From: PLA5 sp040901705
GTDB taxonomy: Bacteria > Planctomycetota > Planctomycetia > Pirellulales > PLA5
Reading direction: 5' to 3'
NCBI GenBank assembly: GCA_040901705.1
Contig: JBBDYI010000167.1
Location: forward strand, 1 to 26,260
DNA: 26,260 bases
The notes below the pieces were generated by a model. The model saw only the letters and a list, made by a program, of their open reading frames with translations. It was not told the DNA's origin and ran no database searches. Made by a program: the position numbers and the translations under genes. This document shows, piece by piece, positions 15,917 to 24,326 of the stretch. The first letter of the stretch is position 1. The number at the start of each line of letters is the position of its first letter.

Positions 15917-17053
15917 ATGAAACATGTGCTTCGTGATGTCGTTTGCCGCGGACGAGCCGCTCGAACCTGCGGGGTCGCGCTGTTGGCGGTCGCCGCGCTG
16001 TTGGCGCTCGACTCCGCCGAATCCGCGGCGCAAGACCTCACGCCCGCCGACCGGACACGGATCTACGCCGAACTGGAACGCGAATCGGCCGAGGTCGAGC
16101 GATTTACCGGCGTGCTCAAAAAGGTCGCCCTGTTGGCCAAGGAAACCGTCGTTCATATCGAGGCCGACAAGGACATCCCGTCGAGCGGGCGGCACGTCGA
16201 AGAGGCCGGTTCTGGCGTGCTCGTCGAAATCGGCGGCAAGCACTGCGTCGTGACCAACCGCCACGTGGTCCGAGGCGCGTCGGCCGAACATATCAAGATT
16301 CGCTTGGGCGACGGCCGCGAGTTGCGGCCCAAAGAAATGTGGATGGACGAAGACACCGACCTGGCCGTGCTGGCAGTCGAAGGCAAGAACATCGTCGCGG
16401 CCCGGCTCGGCGATAGCGATCGACTCGACATCGGCGACATGGTCCTGGCCGTCGGCAGCCCGTTCGGACTCAGCCATTCCGTAACCTTCGGCATCATCAG
16501 CGCCCGCAACCGCCGCAATCTGGCCCTCGGCGATTCCGGCCTGAAGTATCAGGATTTCCTCCAGACCGACGCCTCGATCAACCCCGGCAATAGCGGCGGA
16601 CCGCTGTTGAACCTCCGCGGCGAAGTCGTCGGCATCAATACCGCCATCGCCACCGAGTCGGGCAAGAACGAAGGCATCGGCTTCGCAATCCCCGCCAACA
16701 TGGTTGCGCCGGTGGTGCGGCAATTGGTCGAAAACGGCCGCGTGCAGCGGGCGTTCTTGGGCGTGAATCTCGATTCCCGGTTCGGCATCACGGCGGCAAA
16801 TCGGCTGGGGCTGAACCGGCCGCTCGGTGCGCTGGTGAAGGAAGTCATTTCCCGCTCGCCGGCCGAATCCGCAAAAATTCTCGCCGGCGACGTCATCCTG
16901 CGGTTCAACGACACGAAGGTCGACGACGACACGCACCTCGTCAACCTTGTCGCGCTCACGCCCGTCGGCAGCGAAGTGCCGGTCGTCGTGCTCCGCGAGA
17001 AGAAGGAAGTCCGGCTGGTCGTCAAGGTCGGCGAAAAACAGTCGGAGCAATAA
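15917..17053 (+). CDS. HtrA/DegP-like periplasmic serine protease with one PDZ domain
   Basis: A 378-residue exported S1C protease for envelope protein quality control. The N-terminus (about 1-38) has basic residues, then a hydrophobic core, then AESAAQ, consistent with a signal peptide. The trypsin-like domain has the triad H116 (TNRHVV), D148 (DTDLAVL) and S226 (GNSGGPLL). A single PDZ domain covers about 277-372 (AFLGVNL ... GDVILRFND). The ATG at 15917 is preferred over one at 15887 because AGGAG sits 8 nt upstream. DegS-like proteins also have one PDZ, but they are membrane-anchored regulators of sigma E; whether this N-terminus is cleaved decides between the two. It converges with the cytochrome gene, 46 bp away. 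Confidence 0.94.
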   Translation: MKHVLRDVVCRGRAARTCGVALLAVAALLALDSAESAAQDLTPADRTRIYAELERESAEVERFTGVLKKVALLAKETVVHIEADKDIPSSGRHVEEAGSGVLVEIGGKHCVVTNRHVVRGASAEHIKIRLGDGRELRPKEMWMDEDTDLAVLAVEGKNIVAARLGDSDRLDIGDMVLAVGSPFGLSHSVTFGIISARNRRNLALGDSGLKYQDFLQTDASINPGNSGGPLLNLRGEVVGINTAIATESGKNEGIGFAIPANMVAPVVRQLVENGRVQRAFLGVNLDSRFGITAANRLGLNRPLGALVKEVISRSPAESAKILAGDVILRFNDTKVDDDTHLVNLVALTPVGSEVPVVVLREKKEVRLVVKVGEKQSEQ

Positions 17054-17099
17054 AGCTTCGCGGAATGCTTGCCGGCAGACGCGCGTCGCGTTCGCGAAC

Positions 17100-19541
17100 T
17101 CACGGTCCTGGATTCCCGCCCAGCGACTGGAGCAACTGCCGCGCTTGGGTATAGTTGGGATCGACCGCCAGCGCACGCTCTGCCGCCGCGCGGGCGTCGC
17201 CGAGGCGGCCATGTTTGGCGTAGATTGTCGCCAAGGCGTACGGGATATCGGCCCTGCGGGGATCGGCCTTTTCCGCGGCCACGAGCGCTTTGACCGCCTC
17301 GACCGGATCGCCGGTTTGATCCAGCGCCACGCCGAGGTTGTACCATGCCCGACCGTGGTGCGCGTCGAGTTCGACTGCCTTCGTTAGCGCTGCGATGGTC
17401 GGCGCCAAACTGCCCGATTCGTTCGTGGCCAACTCATGTCGCCCGAGGCCGAGCTTGTACCAATACTCCGCGTCGCGCGGCGCGATGCGCACGGCCGCTT
17501 CCAATTGCCGCACCGCGTCGGCCGGCCGCGATTGCATCGAGTAGCCGACGGCCAACGCATCGCGAATCGGAGCGCTGTTCGGATCCCACTTCACCGCCCG
17601 CGCGAACCACGTCACCGCGTCGTCCACTTCGCGCCGCGCCAGGTGCCACGTGCCGCGTTGCATTGCCCCGCCCGGCTGATCCTCGCTCTGCCGCAAGAAC
17701 GTCAGCACGTCCTTGCCCGCCGGCGAAGTTTCGTCGAGGTGCGCCCGCAGCGCCCAACCGGCCGCCACGCGCACGCTCCGCGTCGAATCGTCGAGCAATG
17801 CGTGTAACGCACCGATCGTCGCAACGTGCCGCGCGTCGACGAGCGGTTCGAGCGCAAGCGCCGCCTTCTCGCGGACCAGCGGAAACTTATGCTCCGTCGC
17901 GGCGACGAGGGCCTGCTGCACCTCGGCCCGTTCGAGCAGACCGCCCTGCCGCAGCAACGTCGCCGCCGACGCTTGCCAGAACACGTTGTTCTCGTCGGCC
18001 AGCATCGCCAGCAGCGGCCCGCGCGCCTTCTCGACATCACCGTTGCGGGCGGCGGCAATTGCTTGCGCCCGTCGCCGCGTCGGCCGGTTCATTCGCTCGC
18101 CGTACCACTTTTCCACCGCCGCGAGCGACCAGTCGGCGTCCTTGTCTTCGTGACAGCGATTACAAGCGTTCGGAATCCCATGCTGCTTCGTCAGCAACGG
18201 GTCGGGTATCGTGAACCCATGATCGTGCCGCCGGTGCCGCTGCATGTACACCGTCTGCGGCATGTGGCAATTCACGCATTGCGAACCGGTGCTGTCCGCC
18301 TTGTGAAACGTGTGCGTCGCCACGTCGATCCGCGGCGACTTGGGAAACGAGCCGTTGTGACACTTCAGGCACAGCGCATTGCCCACGGCCAGCGGCTTGC
18401 CGCGATGCGGATCGTGGCAATGCAAACAATTCACGCCCGAGGCGTACATCCGGCTCGACAAGAACGACGTGAACTCGTAATCCTCCTCGTGGATTTGCCC
18501 GTCGGCGTAGAACAGCTCCGACAAGTCGGGCACGACCAGCGTATGGTCATCGAAATACGAATCGCCGGGCACGAAATCGCCGGTCAATTCGCCGCGCCGC
18601 GAATGACACGAGCCGCACACCGCGAGCCACTGCGTCGAAGTCAACTTCCGCGCCGTCGGGTCTTTGGCCTTCGCCTCTGCGGCCGTTTCATCATTTGACT
18701 TATCACCATGCACGTGCTGCCAGTCGACGTGATCGCGCATCGGGCCGTGACACGCTTCGCAACTCACCGTCGCTTCGGCCATCGCCGTGGCGTAATTGTC
18801 GGACGCCAGATCGTAATTCTTCCGCACCCGCGTGTTGTGGCACGTCGCACACATGCTATTCCAGTTCATGCCCCGCCCAGTCCAATGCCCCCACTCGCCC
18901 GGCCGCCGGTCCTCGTCGCCATAGACGTTGAACCACTCGTTCTTCGCCGGATCGTAGCTAAGCTCAAGCACCTGTTGCCGGCCAATCGACTTCGAGTGGG
19001 GTGCCACGGGTCCCTTGCCGGGTGCCACTGGCGTCTTGCCGGGTGCCACTGGCTCTGCCAGTGCCGAGTCGCCCTCCGACGTCGCCTCTGCGGCATCCAC
19101 GATAAACTGCCACAGCGGACTCTCCCCGATCACCCGCCGCGCCACGTGCGGCCCAACTCGGTCGCCGGCCCCCAGCGTTTCAACGACATACGCCTCGCCG
19201 TCCTTCCGCACAGTGCTCGATTGCGTGCCGTGCTCGATGGTCCGCGTCGGTTCGAAGGCCGCATCATCCCGCTTCGGATCGAGCGGCCGCTCGGCCAGCC
19301 CATGATGCGAATGCCGCCAAGGCTCGAACTGCTCGGCGTGACACGCCCGGCAAGATTCCGAACCGGCATACGCGGCAAACGCAACCGCGTCGGACTCGCC
19401 CTTGCGAGCCACGACTGCGACCGGCCCATCGACAACGGACGGCCGAGCATCGTCGCCCCGCCCGTTCCACCACCACGCCACCGCCGCCAGCGCCCCACCG
19501 ACGCCCAAGACAATCACCAGACTCTGAACTCGCCCCGACAC
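17100..19541 (-). CDS. Octaheme c-type cytochrome with HEAT-like and TPR repeats
   Basis: An exported multiheme protein of 813 residues. A hydrophobic anchor or signal lies at about 5-25. Eight CxxCH heme sites follow, starting at residues 64, 231, 261, 309, 372, 391, 422 and 460. The C-terminal half has no hemes: HEAT-like repeats (about 490-640) are followed by TPR units (about 645-810) with WYNLGVALDQ- and YALATIYAKHG-type helices. This suggests a periplasmic electron carrier or redox enzyme bound to partners through its repeats. Hemes 2-8 resemble the cytochrome c554-like spacing, but no enzyme activity can be assigned. The frame begins at a TTG (19559), but GTG at 19541 has GAGAGG just upstream and is preferred. 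Residues about 155-185 are a low-complexity insert made by a DNA repeat. Confidence 0.9.
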   Translation of the reverse strand: MSGRVQSLVIVLGVGGALAAVAWWWNGRGDDARPSVVDGPVAVVARKGESDAVAFAAYAGSESCRACHAEQFEPWRHSHHGLAERPLDPKRDDAAFEPTRTIEHGTQSSTVRKDGEAYVVETLGAGDRVGPHVARRVIGESPLWQFIVDAAEATSEGDSALAEPVAPGKTPVAPGKGPVAPHSKSIGRQQVLELSYDPAKNEWFNVYGDEDRRPGEWGHWTGRGMNWNSMCATCHNTRVRKNYDLASDNYATAMAEATVSCEACHGPMRDHVDWQHVHGDKSNDETAAEAKAKDPTARKLTSTQWLAVCGSCHSRRGELTGDFVPGDSYFDDHTLVVPDLSELFYADGQIHEEDYEFTSFLSSRMYASGVNCLHCHDPHRGKPLAVGNALCLKCHNGSFPKSPRIDVATHTFHKADSTGSQCVNCHMPQTVYMQRHRRHDHGFTIPDPLLTKQHGIPNACNRCHEDKDADWSLAAVEKWYGERMNRPTRRRAQAIAAARNGDVEKARGPLLAMLADENNVFWQASAATLLRQGGLLERAEVQQALVAATEHKFPLVREKAALALEPLVDARHVATIGALHALLDDSTRSVRVAAGWALRAHLDETSPAGKDVLTFLRQSEDQPGGAMQRGTWHLARREVDDAVTWFARAVKWDPNSAPIRDALAVGYSMQSRPADAVRQLEAAVRIAPRDAEYWYKLGLGRHELATNESGSLAPTIAALTKAVELDAHHGRAWYNLGVALDQTGDPVEAVKALVAAEKADPRRADIPYALATIYAKHGRLGDARAAAERALAVDPNYTQARQLLQSLGGNPGP
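18999..19065 (-). repeat. In-frame 21-bp repeat and palindrome inside the cytochrome gene
   Basis: Three units beginning gggtgccac lie at 18999, 19020 and 19041, each 21 bp apart, so the frame is kept. The last includes the palindrome cactggc-tct-gccagtg (19047-19063). In the protein they give the Val-Ala-Pro-Gly-Lys heptads between heme 1 and heme 2. The unit looks like a short mobile palindromic repeat that has entered the gene and expanded. Confidence 0.8.
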
Positions 19542-19692
19542 ACGGCCCCCTCTCGTCAAACGAAGCTCTAGTTACGCCGTCGGAAACCGCAGCCGATGCC
19601 CAAAAACTATGCCCAAAACCGATGCAACACCGCGGGCTGGCACATACGAATGCACCAAAATCCTGCCACAGATTGGTCATTAAAACCCACCA

Positions 19693-19804
19693 AGTGTTTA
19701 TCCCGAAACCGAATTCTGTAGGAGGCGAATCCTTTCGCCGAATGCCCTGTCAAGCGAAGTTTTGGGCGAAAGGATTCGCCTCCTACAGTTCTCGGATAAG
19801 CACT
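19693..19804. repeat. REPIN-like pair of inverted REP hairpins
   Basis: Two perfect 24-bp inverted arms, 19716-19739 and 19765-19788, are separated by 25 bp. Each arm is itself a hairpin: ggcgaa and ttcgcc (6-bp stem) around a 4-nt loop. Each arm carries GTAGGA on its outer side, matching the GTAG-plus-hairpin architecture of REP sequences mobilised by RAYT (REP-associated tyrosine) transposases. An imperfect outer pair (agtgtttatcc at 19693-19703 and its 10/11 complement at 19794-19804) extends the symmetry to 112 bp. No RAYT gene is in the window. Confidence 0.85.
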
Positions 19805-19826
19805 AAGAACACCGAGCCGCGTTTCG

Positions 19827-19859
19827 AAAAACGCGAGTAATGCTCACAAATTCCCTCTT
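19827..19859 (+). repeat. 33-bp dispersed direct repeat, copy 2
   Basis: Identical over 33 bp to 267-299 and in the same orientation. This copy starts 22 bp after the outer end of the REPIN-like element. Confidence 0.8.
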
Positions 19860-20259
19860 CCGAGCGGTTCGATAAGACAACTCCATGACCCGCAGCGCAT
19901 AACGCGACGTGCCCAGAGACTCAACGCCCCTTCAAGGCCCCGCCTCAAACACGGCAGCCCATCGAACGCAGCATCATTGAACACCCGCCAAACTTAGCAA
20001 ATCTCCGGCCCAATTTCCACCAAAAACCAAGCCAATCCGCGATCGCCCCGCCGCCCCCAGCACTGGCAGAGTTAATGTCATCCCACGATAATGGTGGCGA
20101 ACGAGGCGCGCAACGTAGATTTCATCTCTCCGCCCAAAGTGACCAATACAACGTTTGTCATTCGTCCCCGGCTGAATCATGGGCCGCGAGGTGTATTGAT
20201 CCGAGAAGAGAATGAATCTCATACATGTCCAAATCCGATTCCGTATCCGTGTTCGCGGC

Positions 20260-20598
20260 TTATGCGTCATCCAACTCTGGCTCATTGCCGTATCCAATCA
20301 TTTCGACCTCGAAGCTGTCGTTCGCATAGAAAACGCGAAGCACCAACTGAATCGTCAAAAGAACGATCCGGCAACTAATTCGGACAAGTTGATTGTCAAG
20401 TGAATCCTGGCCGTTCCACTCATTAAGCTGACGCAACGAAGCAGTTCCGTGAGCGAACCTGTTTCTAACCGCTCGAACAAGATCAATTCCTTCGCCGGCG
20501 GAAGCTTTGATAACGGGGACAAGGTTGGGAGGAATGGCGGATCGTTCACGACCACACGTCGCGCGCCGAAGCGGCCGAAAAACCGCCGGCGTCGCCAT
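20260..20598 (-). pseudogene. Probable remnant of a HEPN-like protein (C-terminal part)
   Basis: The last 90 or so residues of this frame look like genuine protein: a helical stretch with RAVRNRFAHG, then LDNQLVRISCRIVLLTIQLV and a short acidic tail. RNRFAH fits the Rx4-6H motif with a polar residue after the Arg (R45, N46, H50 if counted from the ATG at 20598) that marks HEPN domains, many of which are RNases in toxin or defence systems. The residues before about 22 are Arg-rich and unconvincing, so the N-terminal helix of the fold appears missing. Local G+C is about 48% (20281-20460, counted by hand), well below the neighbouring genes, which suggests transfer. A very small intact gene is the alternative. 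Confidence 0.4.
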
Positions 20599-20780
20599 AA
20601 CGCTTGATGATGTGGCCCCACAGTGCCCAGGCTCGGATCGCACTGGAGCGGTTGGGCGACTTGGGCTATTCTCTGCGGCGGGCGAACCTTGGGCATCGCC
20701 GCCCGAACAAATTCCGGCCAAATCGCAGACGATTCCGCGGCCTGGGTTTCATCTTCCTTGTCTCGGTGAGGACGCTTTCG

Positions 20781-22673
20781 ATGGCGATCGAGCAGTTGAG
20801 CGACGAACAAGTCCGGACGATGACCATCGAGGAGAAGGATCGATGGTGGCTCGCCAACGTGTACAAGGGCGACATGCCACAGCTCACGATTCGCTCGGCA
20901 ATCACGGGCATGATGCTCGGCGGCGTGCTGTCGCTCACCAATCTATACATCGGCGCCAAGACGGGCTGGACGCTGGGCGTCGGCATCACGTCGGTCATTA
21001 TGGCGTTCGCGATGTTCCGCACGCTGCAGTTCACGCTGAACGTGCGGGAGTTCACGATTCTGGAGAACAACTGCATGCAGTCGATCGCCACGGCGGCCGG
21101 CTACATGACCGCGCCGATGATTTCGTCGTTGGCGGCATACATGCTGGTGACGGGGACGGTCGTGCCGATGTACCACACGATGATTTGGATCATCGCGATC
21201 GCGCTGTTGGGCGTGCTGTTCGCCTTTCCACTCAAGCGGCGGTTTATCAACGACGAGCAACATGCGTTTCCCGAAGGCCGAGCGGCGGGCGTCGTCATGG
21301 ACGCGCTGCACAACAGCGACGCCAAGGAGGGCGTGTTCAAGGCCAAGCTGTTGGCCGTTTGCGGCGTCGCTTCCGCGGTGATCGAACTTTTCAAGGAGCC
21401 GGATGTGCTGGGGAAAGTCGGGCTTCGCATGCTGACGATTCCAGAAGAGCTTGAAGCCAAGCTACTGGACTGGCTCAATTGGCATCCGGCGATTCTCGGT
21501 ACTCCGTTGAATCAGTTGACCGTCTCGCTCCAACCAGAACACGCCATGGTGGCGGCCGGCGGGCTAATGGGCATCCGCACCGGCGTGTCGCTCCTGGTCG
21601 GCGCTTGCATCAACTACTTGGTGCTCGCTCCCTGGATGATCCAGCACGGCAGCATCGTGGCCGCCAAGGGTGGCGTATTCGTGTTCAAGGACATTACCGC
21701 GTGGTCCTTATGGCCGGGTGTGGCAATGATGACAACCGCGAGTCTATTCGCGTTTTTCTCGAAGCCAAAAGTGATCTTCTCGGCATTTACCGGCTTGTTC
21801 AACGGAGAAAAACGGGCCGACGACTGTCTGAAGGACATCGAGTTGCCAATGAAAGTGTTCGCCATCGGCATTCCGATCGTTGGCGGCGTGACCGTCTATC
21901 TGGCATGGCTATTCTTTGACGTCTCGCCGTTGATGGGCGCGATCGCCGTTCCGTTGGTGTTCGTGTTCACCTTGATCGGCGCGAATTCGACGGCATTGAC
22001 CGCCATTACGCCCACCGGAGCGTTGGGAAAGCTCACGCAGTTGACGTTTGGAGTTCTTGCGCCGGGTAACATCAAGACCAATCTGATGACTGCCGGCATC
22101 ACCGGCGAAGTTGCCAGCAACGCCTCGAACCTCTTGATGGACATCAAGCCGGGCTACATGCTCGGCGGCAAGCCGCGGCAACAGGCCCTCGGACACGTGC
22201 TGGGGATTTTCGCGGGGGCGGTAGTCTCGGTGCCCGTCTTCTATTTCGCGTTTCTAAAGAACGACCCTCAGAACCTGATCAACGAATCTTATCCAATGCC
22301 GGCAGCGACGATTTGGCGCGCCGTAGCGGAAGTATTGACGTCCGGCATCGAAAACTTGCCAGTGACGGCGGCCTGGGCAGCATTGGTCGGAGCTTTGCTC
22401 GGAATCGCTCTTGAAGCGATCAATCTCGTTTGCAAGGGCCGCTTTCCACTATCGCCGATCGGACTCGGTCTGGCGTTCGTGATTGCATGGCCGACGTGCT
22501 TCGCGATGTTTCTCGGCTCGTTCATCTTCTGGCTGTGCAGCAAGCTGGCGGAGAAGGGAAGCTGGACCGATCGGGTCGTCGTCAAGAACCAAGAACCGAT
22601 CTGTGCGGGCTTGATCGCGGGAGGGGCGCTGATGGGAATTGCCATTTTGCTGTCGAAGGCTTTCGGATTTTAG
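20781..22673 (+). CDS. OPT-family oligopeptide transporter
   Basis: A 630-residue inner-membrane protein of the oligopeptide transporter (OPT) superfamily, which imports peptides or metal-chelating peptide-like ligands. It has about 14-16 hydrophobic segments. Family-like blocks include LTNLYIGAKTGWTLGVGITS (about 53-72), EGRAAGVVMDAL, and ITGEVASNASNLLMDIKPGYMLGGKPRQQ, a version of the conserved loop that ends in a Gly/Lys-rich turn. The frame is open to 20604, but the ATG at 20781 is chosen: GAGGA lies 8 nt upstream and the upstream residues are Arg-rich and non-membrane. Substrate unknown; bacterial OPT proteins are poorly characterised. It is followed by a GC hairpin and then the lipoamide dehydrogenase gene 217 bp away. 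Confidence 0.92.
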   Translation: MAIEQLSDEQVRTMTIEEKDRWWLANVYKGDMPQLTIRSAITGMMLGGVLSLTNLYIGAKTGWTLGVGITSVIMAFAMFRTLQFTLNVREFTILENNCMQSIATAAGYMTAPMISSLAAYMLVTGTVVPMYHTMIWIIAIALLGVLFAFPLKRRFINDEQHAFPEGRAAGVVMDALHNSDAKEGVFKAKLLAVCGVASAVIELFKEPDVLGKVGLRMLTIPEELEAKLLDWLNWHPAILGTPLNQLTVSLQPEHAMVAAGGLMGIRTGVSLLVGACINYLVLAPWMIQHGSIVAAKGGVFVFKDITAWSLWPGVAMMTTASLFAFFSKPKVIFSAFTGLFNGEKRADDCLKDIELPMKVFAIGIPIVGGVTVYLAWLFFDVSPLMGAIAVPLVFVFTLIGANSTALTAITPTGALGKLTQLTFGVLAPGNIKTNLMTAGITGEVASNASNLLMDIKPGYMLGGKPRQQALGHVLGIFAGAVVSVPVFYFAFLKNDPQNLINESYPMPAATIWRAVAEVLTSGIENLPVTAAWAALVGALLGIALEAINLVCKGRFPLSPIGLGLAFVIAWPTCFAMFLGSFIFWLCSKLAEKGSWTDRVVVKNQEPICAGLIAGGALMGIAILLSKAFGF

Positions 22674-22693
22674 CGGTTGGTTCACTTGCAATT

Positions 22694-22720
22694 TCGCGGC
22701 GGCGGCTACTTTCGCCGCGA
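22694..22720 (+). terminator. Possible terminator after the OPT gene
   Basis: An 8-bp perfect stem (tcgcggcg / cgccgcga) with an 11-nt loop begins 21 bp past the OPT stop codon. There is no T-run after it, so it may be a rho-dependent or transcript-stabilising hairpin instead. Confidence 0.35.
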
Positions 22721-22890
22721 GACCCCGATGACGCGAGGACCAAGAGGTTTTCCGCGCCGACGCCCAAACTGCTAGACTACGCCCTCGACCGACCGGCATG
22801 AAAACGTAGAATTCCACGTAAGCGGCCCTTACGCCCTCGACGAATGTCCGCAAACCTGTTCGGCGCAATTCACGACGACACGAAAATCCA

Positions 22891-24321
22891 ATGCACACTC
22901 AACTTCTCGTTCTCGGCGGCGGACCCGGCGGTTACGCGGCGGCATTCCTTGCCGCCGACTTCGGCATGCGCGTGACGATCGTCGACGAGCAACCGAAGCT
23001 GGGCGGCGTTTGTCTGATCAAGGGCTGCATTCCGTCGAAGGCGCTGCTCCACGTCGCCAAGGTGATCAGCGAAAGCCGCGACATGGCCGAGTGGGGCGTT
23101 GCGTTTGCCGAGCCGAAGATCGATGTCGAGGCCATGCGTGCGCGCAAGCTGAAAATCATCGACACGCTTTCCGGCGGCCTGAAAAACCTAGCCAAACGCC
23201 GCAATGTGGAGATCGTCCATGCCCGCGGCGTGTTCGAGGATTCGACGCGGATGCGGCTCGAAAGGGGCGAATCGGCGGCCTACAACTGCATTACATTCGA
23301 GCATTGCATCATCGCCACGGGTTCGTCGCCCACCATGCCCAAGGCGTTCGCGCTCGATACGGATCGCGTGATGGATTCGACCGGCGCGCTCGAACTGCGG
23401 GACGTGCCCGCGCGGCTGCTGGTGGTCGGCGGCGGATATATCGGACTCGAGATGGGCACGGTCTATGCCGAGTTGGGATCGAAGGTGACGGTCGTCGAAA
23501 TGACCGACGGCCTGTTGCCGGGCGCGGATCGCGATTTGGTCAAGCCGTTGGCCAAGCGGCTCGGCGAAAAGTTCGAGAACTTATATCTCGGCACCAAGGT
23601 CGCCGGCATGACGGACAAGGGCAACGCCATCGAAGTCGCCTTCGAGGGCGCCAAGACCGGCGTCGAGTCGTTCGACCGCGTGCTGGTCGCGATTGGCCGG
23701 CGGCCGAACAGCGGCGGCTTGGGGCTGGAAAATACCCGCGCCCGCATCGACGAGCAGGGCTTCATCGTCACGGACGATCGCCGCTACACCGACGACCCGC
23801 ATTTGCTGGCCATCGGCGACGTGGCCGGCCAACCAATGCTCGCACACAAAGCCGCCCACGAAGGCAAACTCGCCGTGGAAGTGCTCGCCGGCGAACCGGT
23901 CGTGTTCGACAAGGCGGCGATTCCGGCCGTCGTGTTCACCGATCCGGAAATCGCCTGGGCGGGTATCACCGAGGAACAGGCGAAACGCGAAGGCCGCGAG
24001 TTCAAGGTGAGCCTCTATCCCTGGGGCGCAAGCGGCCGCGCGATGGCCGTGGGACGCACCGACGGCTTGACCAAGATGATCGTCGATCCGCAGACCGAGC
24101 GAATTCTCGGCGTCGGCATCGTTGGCAGCGGCGCGGGCGAATTGATCGCCGAGGCCGTGCTGGCGATCGAAATGGGCTGCACCGTCCGCGACGTCGCCGA
24201 GTCGATCCATCCGCACCCGACGCTCAGCGAAACGGTCGGCTTCTCCGCCGAGGCGTACCTCGGCACGGCGACGGAAATCTACAAGCCGCGGCGGCGCGGC
24301 GCGGTGAGCGAATCGACTTAG
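22891..24321 (+). CDS. lpdA: Dihydrolipoyl dehydrogenase (E3)
   Basis: An FAD-dependent enzyme that reoxidises the lipoyl groups of 2-oxoacid dehydrogenase complexes or the glycine cleavage system, passing electrons to NAD. The 476-residue protein has the FAD-binding GGGPGGY (9-15), redox-active cysteines C41 and C46 in GGVCLIKGCIPSK, a second dinucleotide fold (VVGGGYIGLEMG, 178-189), the AIGDVAG segment near the flavin, and the C-terminal H442/E447 pair in HPHPTLSE. These identify it as lipoamide dehydrogenase rather than mercuric or glutathione reductase. Genes for E1 or E2 subunits are not present here. ATG at 22891 has no clear Shine-Dalgarno. Confidence 0.95.
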   Translation: MHTQLLVLGGGPGGYAAAFLAADFGMRVTIVDEQPKLGGVCLIKGCIPSKALLHVAKVISESRDMAEWGVAFAEPKIDVEAMRARKLKIIDTLSGGLKNLAKRRNVEIVHARGVFEDSTRMRLERGESAAYNCITFEHCIIATGSSPTMPKAFALDTDRVMDSTGALELRDVPARLLVVGGGYIGLEMGTVYAELGSKVTVVEMTDGLLPGADRDLVKPLAKRLGEKFENLYLGTKVAGMTDKGNAIEVAFEGAKTGVESFDRVLVAIGRRPNSGGLGLENTRARIDEQGFIVTDDRRYTDDPHLLAIGDVAGQPMLAHKAAHEGKLAVEVLAGEPVVFDKAAIPAVVFTDPEIAWAGITEEQAKREGREFKVSLYPWGASGRAMAVGRTDGLTKMIVDPQTERILGVGIVGSGAGELIAEAVLAIEMGCTVRDVAESIHPHPTLSETVGFSAEAYLGTATEIYKPRRRGAVSEST

Positions 24322-24326
24322 GTTGC

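Larger units (their letters stand above)
19560..20259. other. Gene-poor region with repeats
   Basis: About 700 bp with no believable reading frame. It holds the REPIN-like double hairpin (19693-19804), the second copy of the 33-bp repeat (19827-19859) and the 14-mer shared with the left flank (20007-20020). G+C drops towards 20200, leading into the HEPN-like remnant. Confidence 0.6.

Noticed and set aside
20355..20810. A 151-codon minus-strand frame overlapping the OPT gene start
   Set aside because: It reads the HEPN-like region in another frame, is Arg/Pro-rich and lacks motifs; the overlapping frame ending at 20260 is far more protein-like.
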